A stretch of 45,684 nucleotides of DNA, taken from positions 1 to 45,684 of the forward strand of contig JAQUNZ010000011.1 in assembly GCA_028717345.1 (NCBI GenBank), written 5' to 3'. The stretch comes from Candidatus Methanoperedens sp. (lineage in GTDB: Archaea > Halobacteriota > Methanosarcinia > Methanosarcinales > Methanoperedenaceae). The translations under genes were made by a program, and so were the position numbers. Shown one piece after another: positions 15,885 through 23,350 of this stretch (the stretch's first letter is position 1; every line of letters begins with the position of its first letter). The notes beneath the pieces are model-generated. The model was not told the origin of the DNA. It saw nothing but the letters and a program-made list of their open reading frames with translations, and made no database searches.

Positions 15885-17000
15885 TTATTTCAGTGCCTTC
15901 ATAAACCTTCCCTTGATCTTCTTTGCTGTAAAGGGTATCTCCTTACATTTGGCATTGACAGGCTTCACAATGGTGTGAATAAATGTTGCCCTCTCCTGCA
16001 AAGAATTCCTTAATTCCTCGCATGTATGAACTTTCCGGGTATCTATTATCCCATTTGCTCTTGCCAGGAGTTCAAGGTCTATCTGTCTGCTTGTGCAGGT
16101 CTCCTGGTTGCCTGTTGAGCCGCAGGCTGCGTTATCCACTGCAATAATGGTCAGGTTCCCAGGTTTGTAACTCCCGATGCTGGCAAGGACATTCGGGTTC
16201 ATGAGAATGCTTCCATCGCCATCTATGACATACACATGCCTGCTTTGCGAAAGTGCAAGCCCAAGACCGATAGATGAAACAAGCCCCATTGAACCTGTCA
16301 TGTAAAAATTAAGTTCCCTGTCCTTTATCCCGTAAAGCTCTTTTGAAGGAACACCGAGATTGGAAACAATGATATCATCATCTGCGCAAGATGCGAGCGT
16401 CTTGATCGCTTCATAGCGCGTCATTTCAGGTTTCCTGATCTCTGAACTGAACTCAAAATGGGTCGTCCGGGGTGTTATCTCCTGAGGAACCGGGTTATCG
16501 CAGCATGAACCTTCCCATATCGCAGGTGACATTAATACAACGTGGGGACGGGCATTATCAAAAGAATCCTTTATTGCAGTATCAATATTGTCAAGCTCGT
16601 CCTTATATCCTGTAATGGTATATCTTATACCAGCCGCATCAAGTATTGCCGGCAGCCGTTCACCGAGTGAGCGCTGTGCTTCTATCTGTTCATTATAAAC
16701 TCCGCGCCAGCTTGCAAGCACGGGCAGAGGTATTCCGTAAGTGAGGTTCAGAGATCCGAGAGCATTTATCATGTTCCCGATGCCTGTGCTCTGGATCACC
16801 ATGATTGGGCGTTTGCCTCCAAGATAAAGCCCGGCGCATATCCCCAGACCATTTTCTTCGCGTGTCAGCGGTATCGTGGTAAATTCTTTTTCTATAAGAG
16901 GCAACAGCGCTTTTATCCTGTCGCACGGAAGCGTCGCTGCAATATCTATCCTGTTTTTCTTAAGTATCTCAATTACTCTTTGTTCAGGGATATCTTTCAA
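15885..17000 (-). CDS. comDE: Sulfopyruvate decarboxylase, fused alpha and beta subunits (ComDE)
   Basis: This 371-residue thiamine-diphosphate enzyme decarboxylates sulfopyruvate to sulfoacetaldehyde in coenzyme M synthesis. The N-terminal ComD-like half (1-165) contains the catalytic-glutamate region TREENGLGICAGLYLGGKRP and STGIGNMINALGSL. The C-terminal ComE-like half (about 190-371) has the TPP/Mg motif IDGDGSILMNPNVLASIG (260-277) with the following Asn in VDNAACGSTGNQ. In many methanogens the halves are separate genes; the fused form is the Methanosarcinales type. It starts with TTG 17000, which overlaps the cysteate synthase stop (TTGA), so translation is coupled. It is the last gene of the CoM operon. 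Confidence 0.92.
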   Translation of the reverse strand: MKDIPEQRVIEILKKNRIDIAATLPCDRIKALLPLIEKEFTTIPLTREENGLGICAGLYLGGKRPIMVIQSTGIGNMINALGSLNLTYGIPLPVLASWRGVYNEQIEAQRSLGERLPAILDAAGIRYTITGYKDELDNIDTAIKDSFDNARPHVVLMSPAIWEGSCCDNPVPQEITPRTTHFEFSSEIRKPEMTRYEAIKTLASCADDDIIVSNLGVPSKELYGIKDRELNFYMTGSMGLVSSIGLGLALSQSRHVYVIDGDGSILMNPNVLASIGSYKPGNLTIIAVDNAACGSTGNQETCTSRQIDLELLARANGIIDTRKVHTCEELRNSLQERATFIHTIVKPVNAKCKEIPFTAKKIKGRFMKALK

Positions 17001-18271
17001 GCAAATACCTTTCTATCAAGTACCTTTCTATTCATGATCTCTTCAAGCGGAATACTTGAATTTTCAGCGATAAACTCAGGTTCAATTTTTGATAATGTAT
17101 AATCCATTTCAAGACGCTTCACTCCCCCTCCTGTAATATTCAAAACAATATAGTCCTCAGCATTGACTTTATGTTCATTTAAAGCCTCGACAAGTGACGC
17201 GACAGCTACTCCTGCAGGTGGAAATATGTCTATCCCTTCGTACCGCTCGAACATCTGCTGCGCTTTTATCGCATCGCTGTTCGTGATGCCATGCATCGTG
17301 CCGTTCGTTGAACACAGCGCATCATATACGCCGCCTGCTACTGAATATGGCGGCTCCCTATTTGACAGTATATCTGCATACATTTCGTGGATCAGTTTTT
17401 TCGGGTCAGGCATATCAATATCCTTTACTATGTCACACCTTCCTGCTTTCCATGCATTGAACATCGGAGCGAATGGCAGGTTCTGGGAAAGCTGGAGTAC
17501 TGGCAGTTTTTTTCCGAACCGTCCATCATCCCTGAGACGCAGCGATGCTTCCCACGCTGCAATGCCTCCAGTCCCTGATCCTATTGCCTGGAAATAATGG
17601 TCAGGCATGCGCTTCATGGTCACGGCGGCATCAAGCATAACAGTTCCCATGCCGTCCCTTCGCGCAACATTCCTGGCTCCACCTTCTGCCTTCATGCCAG
17701 GGAGCGCAGCGATTCGCTCTGCAAGATGTATGGAATCCGTATAATCACAGTTCTTACCCATTTGTATAATATGGATAGAATCTGTTGGCTCTTCAGGCAG
17801 CCACATCCTTGACATACCGCTTGCAGGCACTGCGATATATACATCCACGCCAGTCATTGCAGACACATGGGAGAAAGCGCGCGCCGTGTTCCCTGCTGAA
17901 GCAAGAACAAGCGAACTTTTCCCGCCTCTTATCTTTTGTACTGTGGGGAACGCCTCCAGTTCCTTGAAACTGCAAGTCTTTACATAGGCGCCTTTTTCAG
18001 GCCAGTAGCCATTGAAGGAGATGAAAAGGTTATTTAGCCCCAGTTCTGCCGCAAGTTCTGTGCTCCTGTATGTCACAGGACCTGAATCCGTTGTCATTAC
18101 TTCATTTATGGGAAGCCAGTCATGGAACTTTCCCATTCCGGGAACGTCCTTTAACGTCAGTGTTTTTTTTGAGTAATTTGTTCGAAGCAAGCCCCCATCA
18201 CTTGCGCATTTTAATCTGTCATCATTATAAATACTTGTGCAGCCCGCACATATCAGGTCATATTTTTGCAT
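16997..18271 (-). CDS. Cysteate synthase
   Basis: This 424-residue PLP enzyme derived from threonine synthase makes L-cysteate from phosphoserine and sulfite. That is the entry to coenzyme M in Methanosarcinales. An N-terminal zinc-ribbon-like CAGC...C (from residue 8) is followed by the PLP-lysine segment TCSFKELEAF (Lys about 103). The cofactor-contacting segment is LASAGNTARAF (about 123-133), and the phosphate-binding loop is IGSGTGGIAAWE. SFNGYWPEKGAYVKTCSFKE distinguishes it from ordinary threonine synthase, in my recollection of the family. I start at ATG 18271: the TATATA at 18296-18301 predicts transcription from about 18272, after the in-frame TTG 18286. It is coupled to comDE by a 4-base overlap. 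Confidence 0.88.
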   Translation of the reverse strand: MQKYDLICAGCTSIYNDDRLKCASDGGLLRTNYSKKTLTLKDVPGMGKFHDWLPINEVMTTDSGPVTYRSTELAAELGLNNLFISFNGYWPEKGAYVKTCSFKELEAFPTVQKIRGGKSSLVLASAGNTARAFSHVSAMTGVDVYIAVPASGMSRMWLPEEPTDSIHIIQMGKNCDYTDSIHLAERIAALPGMKAEGGARNVARRDGMGTVMLDAAVTMKRMPDHYFQAIGSGTGGIAAWEASLRLRDDGRFGKKLPVLQLSQNLPFAPMFNAWKAGRCDIVKDIDMPDPKKLIHEMYADILSNREPPYSVAGGVYDALCSTNGTMHGITNSDAIKAQQMFERYEGIDIFPPAGVAVASLVEALNEHKVNAEDYIVLNITGGGVKRLEMDYTLSKIEPEFIAENSSIPLEEIMNRKVLDRKVFA

Positions 18272-18295
18272 AATTAATTGTTTCAATCAGAAGGG

Positions 18296-18347
18296 TATAT
18301 AGGTTTTTCCATTCAAGAGAAATAATTATCCGGATAAGGATACAAAT
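18296..18347 (-). promoter_or_regulatory. Internal promoter and 12-bp palindrome upstream of cysteate synthase
   Basis: TATATA at 18296-18301 lies about 26 bases before ATG 18271, giving a leaderless start. About 35-45 bases further upstream is the perfect palindrome TTATCCGGATAA (18336-18347). This lies between the IorA-like gene and cysteate synthase, so cysteate synthase-comDE may be transcribed and regulated separately from the first two genes of the operon. Confidence 0.5.
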
Positions 18348-18375
18348 CGTATTAAAAAATACTTTTGTACACAAA

Positions 18376-19821
18376 TTAATACTTTGGGCACTTTGCGCAT
18401 GCAAAAATCACAGAAATACCCTTTTTTGCAAGTTTTGTTCCCAACACTTTTTTTATGTCAAATTTTTCATGCATATTTATTATTTCAGTATCTTTGATAT
18501 AACATCTGACAAGCTCAGTCAGGTCAGGCGCTTCCTGCCCTCCGGTCATGGCAGCCACCTTGTTCTGAAGGACTATCACCACAAGTTCATGCCTGTTGTG
18601 GACAGCATTTATAAGTCCAGATATCCCCGAATGAGCAAGCCCGAAGTCCCCTACAATAGCTATGCCTTTCCTTTTGAAACCACATGCTGTACTGATAGAT
18701 GAGCCAAGTGAGAACGCTGCGTCAATGAGTGAAAGCGGCGGCGCGGATGTAAGTATGGAACATCCAAGGTCGCCTGCGACCGGGACATGTTGCTCTTTTA
18801 CCGCATGATAAAGAGGCAGGTATGGACAATCCTCGCATACAGGGCGTGCCCCCCTTTCTTCGATCGCCTGCGGAGTGATAATGCGTTCAACTGTATCCCT
18901 GCTGAAGTTCTCAATAGCTTCCCCGATATCCTTTGCCTCAGCAATCCCGTAAGGCATATGCCCTGTAAGTTTCCCGATCACTCGACCCTGGAGCTGTCTT
19001 TCGATAACTGGTTCAGTCTCTTCCACGACAAGAACACGCTCATGCTTTTTTATGAAGCGGTCAACAAGTGTAAAGGGTAAAGGATTGACAACGCCAAGAG
19101 ACAGGTGAGATACATTATCAGGAATGATGGATTCGACAAGCTTGCCTGGAAAACCCGATGAAATAATGCCATTCTTGCCCTTCTTCTTATGATCATTAAG
19201 CTCTGACCTTTCTGCATACTCGCACATCCCTGGATAAGAATCCCTGTGAAACCGCTGGTGCTTGCCAAGCATGGTCAGATGCCATATTTTCTTATCAAAT
19301 GATGCGGAAGATGAGGTTTTACCTTTCTTCTTTATAATACCCTCACTTTTTAACAGCCTTTCAGTAAGCCTGATAATAACCGGAGTGCTTATTTCTTCAG
19401 ATAATTCATATCCATCAAGTATGCTCTGGTAAAGCCCCTGGGGCGTTGAAGGATCAAACACCGGAACTTCAGCAACAAGCCCATAGAACCGTGAATCCTG
19501 CTCGTTCTGGGATTTCTGTATCCCCGGGTCGTCCCCGGCAAAGATCACCACGCCAGCACCGATCGTATGTGTCGTTGAACTGACAAGCGGATCCGCAAGT
19601 ATGTTCATACCTACATGTTTTGTGATAACAGCGCTGCGCTCACCGCTTATGGATGAGCCAAATGCAAGTTCAAGAGCAACTTTTTCGTTGACCGACCATT
19701 CATTTTTGATCCTGCCTGTTATGTTCTCCATCAGGTCAGTTACAGGATAACCTGGGACACCAGTTACTATTTTAACATCACAGTCCGAAAGCGCTATGGT
19801 TGCAGCTTCAAAACCCTTCAT
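18376..19821 (-). CDS. IorA-like thiamine-diphosphate protein lacking the ferredoxin domain
   Basis: This 481-residue protein resembles the alpha subunit of indolepyruvate:ferredoxin oxidoreductase. It has a pyrimidine-binding domain (1-155, with NEKVALELAFGSSISGER), a central domain (about 215-275, VLVVEETEPVIERQL) and a TPP-binding domain (about 325-460). That last domain has GDFGLAHSGISGLINAVHN (391-409) and NKVAAMTGGQ. The CPGCPH segment of IorA is altered to CEDCPYLP. True IorA is about 600 residues with a C-terminal 2[4Fe-4S] domain; this protein stops at FACAKCPKY, and no IorB gene is nearby. The substrate is therefore probably not indolepyruvate. It overlaps marker protein 11 by 4 bases and precedes cysteate synthase and comDE, suggesting a role in coenzyme M synthesis. 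Confidence 0.75.
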   Translation of the reverse strand: MKGFEAATIALSDCDVKIVTGVPGYPVTDLMENITGRIKNEWSVNEKVALELAFGSSISGERSAVITKHVGMNILADPLVSSTTHTIGAGVVIFAGDDPGIQKSQNEQDSRFYGLVAEVPVFDPSTPQGLYQSILDGYELSEEISTPVIIRLTERLLKSEGIIKKKGKTSSSASFDKKIWHLTMLGKHQRFHRDSYPGMCEYAERSELNDHKKKGKNGIISSGFPGKLVESIIPDNVSHLSLGVVNPLPFTLVDRFIKKHERVLVVEETEPVIERQLQGRVIGKLTGHMPYGIAEAKDIGEAIENFSRDTVERIITPQAIEERGARPVCEDCPYLPLYHAVKEQHVPVAGDLGCSILTSAPPLSLIDAAFSLGSSISTACGFKRKGIAIVGDFGLAHSGISGLINAVHNRHELVVIVLQNKVAAMTGGQEAPDLTELVRCYIKDTEIINMHEKFDIKKVLGTKLAKKGISVIFACAKCPKY

Positions 19822-20702
19822 AACATCACCGATTCATCGTTTCGCGAGAACCAGGGAAGAGCTGCAAGAGCGCCAATAATACCTTTACCATCAATGCATA
19901 TCTCAACTTCAAACTCTTTGCAGGTTTTTAATGTCAGTTCTTTAGATATCATCTTGCTCCTGCACAGCCTGCTGTATTCCATTAACCCCCCGGCATCAAA
20001 TCCAGAAAACGCCACCATTCCGGTCTCATCCGAAACGCTGTATTTTTCAAGTCCCTCCTTTATTGCATAAAGGAGGTCTTTTTTTGCTCCGTTCATACAT
20101 GCGAATTCAAGCACCGTCCCCACGCAATTCTGTGTCTTATCAGGGACAGGATATAGCTGGACAAGTGTATGTGATATGTATTTTCTTTCTTGTGCATCCA
20201 CAGCAGATGCGATGTTATGCGCAAGAGTCCATGTGGCTCCGACCTCTTTTGAGTCGGTATTATCTATTCCCACAAGAACTCTCTCTCTTCTTGGAACAAC
20301 AATTGTACCGCTGGCTTTCTTTCCTCCGCCCGATTCAGATAACCGGCAGCGCAGCACGCCTTCAGCATAAGCCCTGCACGTTGTCGCGCCTACACCCCCT
20401 CCTCCAAGACCGCTGTATGTTATCTCTATTTCGTTACCGTTTACGATAACAGATTCAATACCAGCAGCAGCGAATGACGACTTAAGATCCAGTGGAATAT
20501 GTCCCGTCCTGACAAGATAGCGCATCATATCCCCAACAGCGCGGCTCCTGATCACAAGCGGGCTTTTGGAATAATGGTACAGCGCCCAGGCTGAGCCGCC
20601 GTAGCAGCTTGATTGTTCCATTATTTCAACATGCTCATTTTTCCTGTCTGCTACTGCATATATTCCTTTGTATGTAATATTATAAGGGTCTATTAATTCC
20701 AT
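19818..20702 (-). CDS. Methanogenesis marker protein 11
   Basis: This protein of 294 residues (297 if the GTG at 20711 is used) belongs to a family restricted to methane-metabolising archaea; its function is unknown to me. The N-terminal part carries EQSSCYGGSAWALYHYSKSPLVIRSRAVGDMMRYL and a glycine-rich stretch SGLGGGGVGATTCRAYAEGV. The second half has VGIDNTDSKEVGATWTLAHN (about 146-165), the D-x-TDS motif shared with TiaS. It ends with EICIDGKGIIGALAALPWF, also TiaS-like (compare RGLIGALAAAGF in TiaS). It lacks the OB fold and zinc ribbon of TiaS, so it is unlikely to modify tRNA in the same way. It is the first gene of the operon with the IorA-like protein, cysteate synthase and ComDE. 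Confidence 0.82.
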   Translation of the reverse strand: MELIDPYNITYKGIYAVADRKNEHVEIMEQSSCYGGSAWALYHYSKSPLVIRSRAVGDMMRYLVRTGHIPLDLKSSFAAAGIESVIVNGNEIEITYSGLGGGGVGATTCRAYAEGVLRCRLSESGGGKKASGTIVVPRRERVLVGIDNTDSKEVGATWTLAHNIASAVDAQERKYISHTLVQLYPVPDKTQNCVGTVLEFACMNGAKKDLLYAIKEGLEKYSVSDETGMVAFSGFDAGGLMEYSRLCRSKMISKELTLKTCKEFEVEICIDGKGIIGALAALPWFSRNDESVML

Positions 20703-20725
20703 ATTTTCCACTGGTTTTAAGTATT

Positions 20726-20743
20726 TACTCTAATATATGAGTA
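20726..20743. promoter_or_regulatory. Symmetric divergent promoter between marker 11 and the Lon-like gene
   Basis: TACTC (20726-20730) and GAGTA (20739-20743) flank an AT core TAATATAT that can serve as TATA box in both directions. Predicted starts fall near 20758 for the plus-strand gene and near 20708 for the minus-strand operon. Both transcripts would be leaderless or nearly so. Confidence 0.45.
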
Positions 20744-20753
20744 TTGTGACTAA

Positions 20754-22595
20754 ATGATGAACAAAATACTGAGTGTGTTATTTATACTTATTATTATAGG
20801 AGGCACTGCGAACGCCCTGGAAGACGGTGTCACTGTCCCGCTTGTAGCAGACAGCAGTACGCCGGACGGCGAACAGGGCATCCTGCTTTTCGCCAGGGTG
20901 ATAGCGACCAACGGCACGGGTCATGTTTTTGTAGATACAAGCCCATACACCCAGGTCGATCTGCAGGGTTCTGCGCGCCTTGCAGCCATGGTGGCATCAG
21001 ACGTATTGGGCATTGACCAGCGCGCATACGATTTCTATTATATTATCGATATAAGTTCACCCATTATAGGCGGTCCTTCAGCCGGAGGGGCGCTCACCGT
21101 GGCGACTATTGCCGCTGTAAAGAACTGGACTCTCAAGCCTGATGTGGTGATGACAGGCATGATAAACCCTGATGAGTCCATAGGTCCGGTTGGAGGCATT
21201 CCATACAAACTTGAAGCTGCAGCGGCACAGAATTATACTCTTTTTCTTGTTCCTGAAGGACAGGGCACAGTCACATTACAAAAACTTATTACAAGAGCAA
21301 AGGGCAGCGTGATCATTTCAAATGATGTAGAAGAAACAGTTGACGTCATAAAGCTTGGAGAAGAGCTTAATGTTACTGTGAAAGAAGTTAGCACGATACA
21401 GGAAGTAGTAAAGATATTTACAGGACATGAGATCGTAAAACAGGCATTTAACGGCACTGTCCTCACTCCAGGATATATTGGTCTTCTTGAGCCGCTTGCA
21501 ACGAACCTTAAGAGAGAAGCAAAGGATATGTATAATGAATCCGAATCGCTCACCCCGCAAAGCAAGTACCTTGCCCAGGCAAAAGATATCATGAGCCGGG
21601 CAGATAACATGTATGATTCTCAGAAATATTATGCCGCAACATCATTATATTTCAATTCAATGATAAATATTCGCACAGCGCGGTGGATATACAGTTACAG
21701 CAATGCGGCTGATAAAGAAAAGTATATGTCGGAACTTATTGGGATAGTTGAAAACCAGATAAACAAATCTGAATTTGATCTCGATACATTCAAATCCGGG
21801 GGCATAGATGATATTGGTGCTGTTGGGGCTGCAGAGTCGCGCATAACTTCCTCAAAGATCAAGCTTGGCGAGGCAAAGGAATTAAATAATACGGATGAGA
21901 AGATATATTCGCTGGCTTTCTCTCATGAGAGGGCGCGTACAGCGCAGTGGTGGCTGACGCTTTCGACCCCGACCGGGAAAGTTATGCCTGAAGATATTTT
22001 AAAAGACCGGGCAGGATGGTACCTTAGCCAGGCGCAGTCGATCAACACATATATGCAGGAACTTTTGTCTCAAAGCAGTGTGCATCCTGCTGTAATAAGC
22101 GGTTCTGCGGAAGACCTTTTACATGCCCAGAAAGAAATGAAGGACAGGTATTATTCAGGAGCGATATTTGATTCACTTCAGGGTTCAGTGAAATCCAGTA
22201 CGATAATCGGATTCATGGGAATGCTTGATGCGCAAAAGAAGGCAGGACAGAGCGAAGGCGATGCTAAAGCTGCGATCAATGAAGCGCGAATGGCTGGAAT
22301 AGAACCGACTCTTGCTGTTAGCGCATTCGAATATGCAGAAACAATGCCGGATCCCTATGAAAAGATCAACCAGTATGCTTATGCAAAAATGGTCGCAAAG
22401 ACATTGGTTGTGCTAAATACTCACACTGTGCCTTCGGATAAGATCCCGGTCAAGCCCACACTTACACCATACGCACCCGTGACGACTTTGCCTGAAACTA
22501 CCCCCACACAGGCAGCTGCAGAAAAAGTTCCAGCGGCAGGCGCGGCTGCAGTACTGATCATTATGCTGGTATTAAGACGATTCTACAGGAATTAA
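20754..22595 (+). CDS. Secreted Lon-like (S16) serine protease with C-terminal anchor
   Basis: This 613-residue exported protein has a signal peptide (residues 1-21, NKILSVLFILIIIGGTANA) and a Lon proteolytic domain (about 28-205). The catalytic Ser lies in GGPSAGGAL (Ser109) and the Lys in GGIPYKLEAA (Lys152), so the Ser-Lys dyad is present. There is no AAA+ domain. Residues about 230-540 form a helical region with repeated short hairpins (DMYNESESLTPQSKYLAQAKDIMSRADNMY). A Pro/Thr linker (KPTLTPYAPVTTLPETTPTQ) precedes a final hydrophobic segment (about 590-607) ending RRFYRN. The protease therefore probably faces the outside of the membrane. The next gene follows one base after its stop. 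Confidence 0.82.
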   Translation: MMNKILSVLFILIIIGGTANALEDGVTVPLVADSSTPDGEQGILLFARVIATNGTGHVFVDTSPYTQVDLQGSARLAAMVASDVLGIDQRAYDFYYIIDISSPIIGGPSAGGALTVATIAAVKNWTLKPDVVMTGMINPDESIGPVGGIPYKLEAAAAQNYTLFLVPEGQGTVTLQKLITRAKGSVIISNDVEETVDVIKLGEELNVTVKEVSTIQEVVKIFTGHEIVKQAFNGTVLTPGYIGLLEPLATNLKREAKDMYNESESLTPQSKYLAQAKDIMSRADNMYDSQKYYAATSLYFNSMINIRTARWIYSYSNAADKEKYMSELIGIVENQINKSEFDLDTFKSGGIDDIGAVGAAESRITSSKIKLGEAKELNNTDEKIYSLAFSHERARTAQWWLTLSTPTGKVMPEDILKDRAGWYLSQAQSINTYMQELLSQSSVHPAVISGSAEDLLHAQKEMKDRYYSGAIFDSLQGSVKSSTIIGFMGMLDAQKKAGQSEGDAKAAINEARMAGIEPTLAVSAFEYAETMPDPYEKINQYAYAKMVAKTLVVLNTHTVPSDKIPVKPTLTPYAPVTTLPETTPTQAAAEKVPAAGAAAVLIIMLVLRRFYRN

Positions 22596-22596
22596 T

Positions 22597-23142
22597 ATGC
22601 TTGAATATCTTGAGTCTGTGGATAGCGCAGTTTTCCTTGATATCAACCATAATCTCACGAATCCCATATTTGATGCGGTTTTTCCTTCCTTGAGGGAACT
22701 AACTTATGTTTTCTGGTTTCTTCTTATCGTTTATTTCTGGATGAAGAATGAAAAGAAAATGGCGCTGCTTTTGACAGTGAGTATTGTAGTCGGGGCGCTT
22801 TTTACATATCCGCTAAAATTCCTTATTGACAGGGCAAGACCGTATGATGAGATAGCATCCACGAGACTTCTCACACCTGCTGAATCAGATCCTTCATTCC
22901 CCTCAGCCCACGCCGAGATGAGCTTCCTTGCTGCCACGGTCGTTTCCAGGTTCCATCCTGAGTATGCTAAATATCTCTATGCCTTCTCGTTTATCGTGGT
23001 TCTAAGCAGGGTATATGTAGGGGTGCATTTTCCGGGAGATGCTGTATCAGGTATCTTAATTGGTATCATTATCGGAAGAGGAATGCTAAGGGTGGCAGAG
23101 AAAAAGAGGGATATTTTCTGGGAAGATTCGAAGAAACTATAA
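22597..23142 (+). CDS. PAP2-family membrane phosphatase
   Basis: This 181-residue integral membrane phosphatase has the three PAP2 motifs in order. They are KFLIDRARP (about 70-78), FPSAHAEMSF (about 101-110, with the active-site His) and SRVYVGVHFPGDAVSG (about 137-152, His nucleophile and Asp). Five or so hydrophobic segments surround them. The substrate is probably an isoprenoid or lipid pyrophosphate, but this cannot be settled. It starts one base after the Lon-like gene, so they form an operon and both act at or beyond the membrane. Confidence 0.85.
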   Translation: MLEYLESVDSAVFLDINHNLTNPIFDAVFPSLRELTYVFWFLLIVYFWMKNEKKMALLLTVSIVVGALFTYPLKFLIDRARPYDEIASTRLLTPAESDPSFPSAHAEMSFLAATVVSRFHPEYAKYLYAFSFIVVLSRVYVGVHFPGDAVSGILIGIIIGRGMLRVAEKKRDIFWEDSKKL

Positions 23143-23186
23143 ATAGGGCTTACGAAATAGAAGAATCATTGTTTTGAGGAATTCTC

Positions 23187-23333
23187 TTGAATCTTAAAAT
23201 ACAACCTATCGGTGTGATTAAAAAATCCAGTTCCGGATTATCTGAACTGATAACCCGGAAAGGCAATCTCCTGACCGTAAGAGGGATCGAAGCGGATGAC
23301 GATTCTCTGATTGATGTAAGGTTGAAGAAATAA
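23187..23333 (+). pseudogene. 48-codon remnant of a TrmO/TsaA-like gene
   Basis: The frame opens with TTG 23187, preceded by GAGGA (23176-23180) at proper spacing, and ends at TAA 23331-23333. The N-terminus LNLKIQPIGVIKKSS resembles the first strand of TsaA/TrmO-type SAM-dependent tRNA methyltransferases. The C-terminus LITRKGNLLTVRGIEADDDSLIDVRLKK resembles their last strands (L-x-V-x-G-x-D-A ... LDIK). The roughly 80-100 residues between are absent, as if by an in-frame internal deletion. The intact ribosome site means it may still be translated. It could instead be an unrelated mini-gene. It sits between the PAP2 gene and fen1 on the same strand. Confidence 0.4.
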
Positions 23334-23350
23334 GCTTTTGAGGTGTCATT

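Noticed and set aside
18376-19821. Calling this gene iorA, indolepyruvate ferredoxin oxidoreductase
   Set aside because: The ferredoxin domain and IorB partner are missing, and its operon belongs to coenzyme M synthesis.
19818-20711. Calling the marker 11 gene a second tiaS
   Set aside because: It has the D-x-TDS motif but no OB fold or zinc ribbon, and a true full-length tiaS lies at 13.2-14.5 kb.
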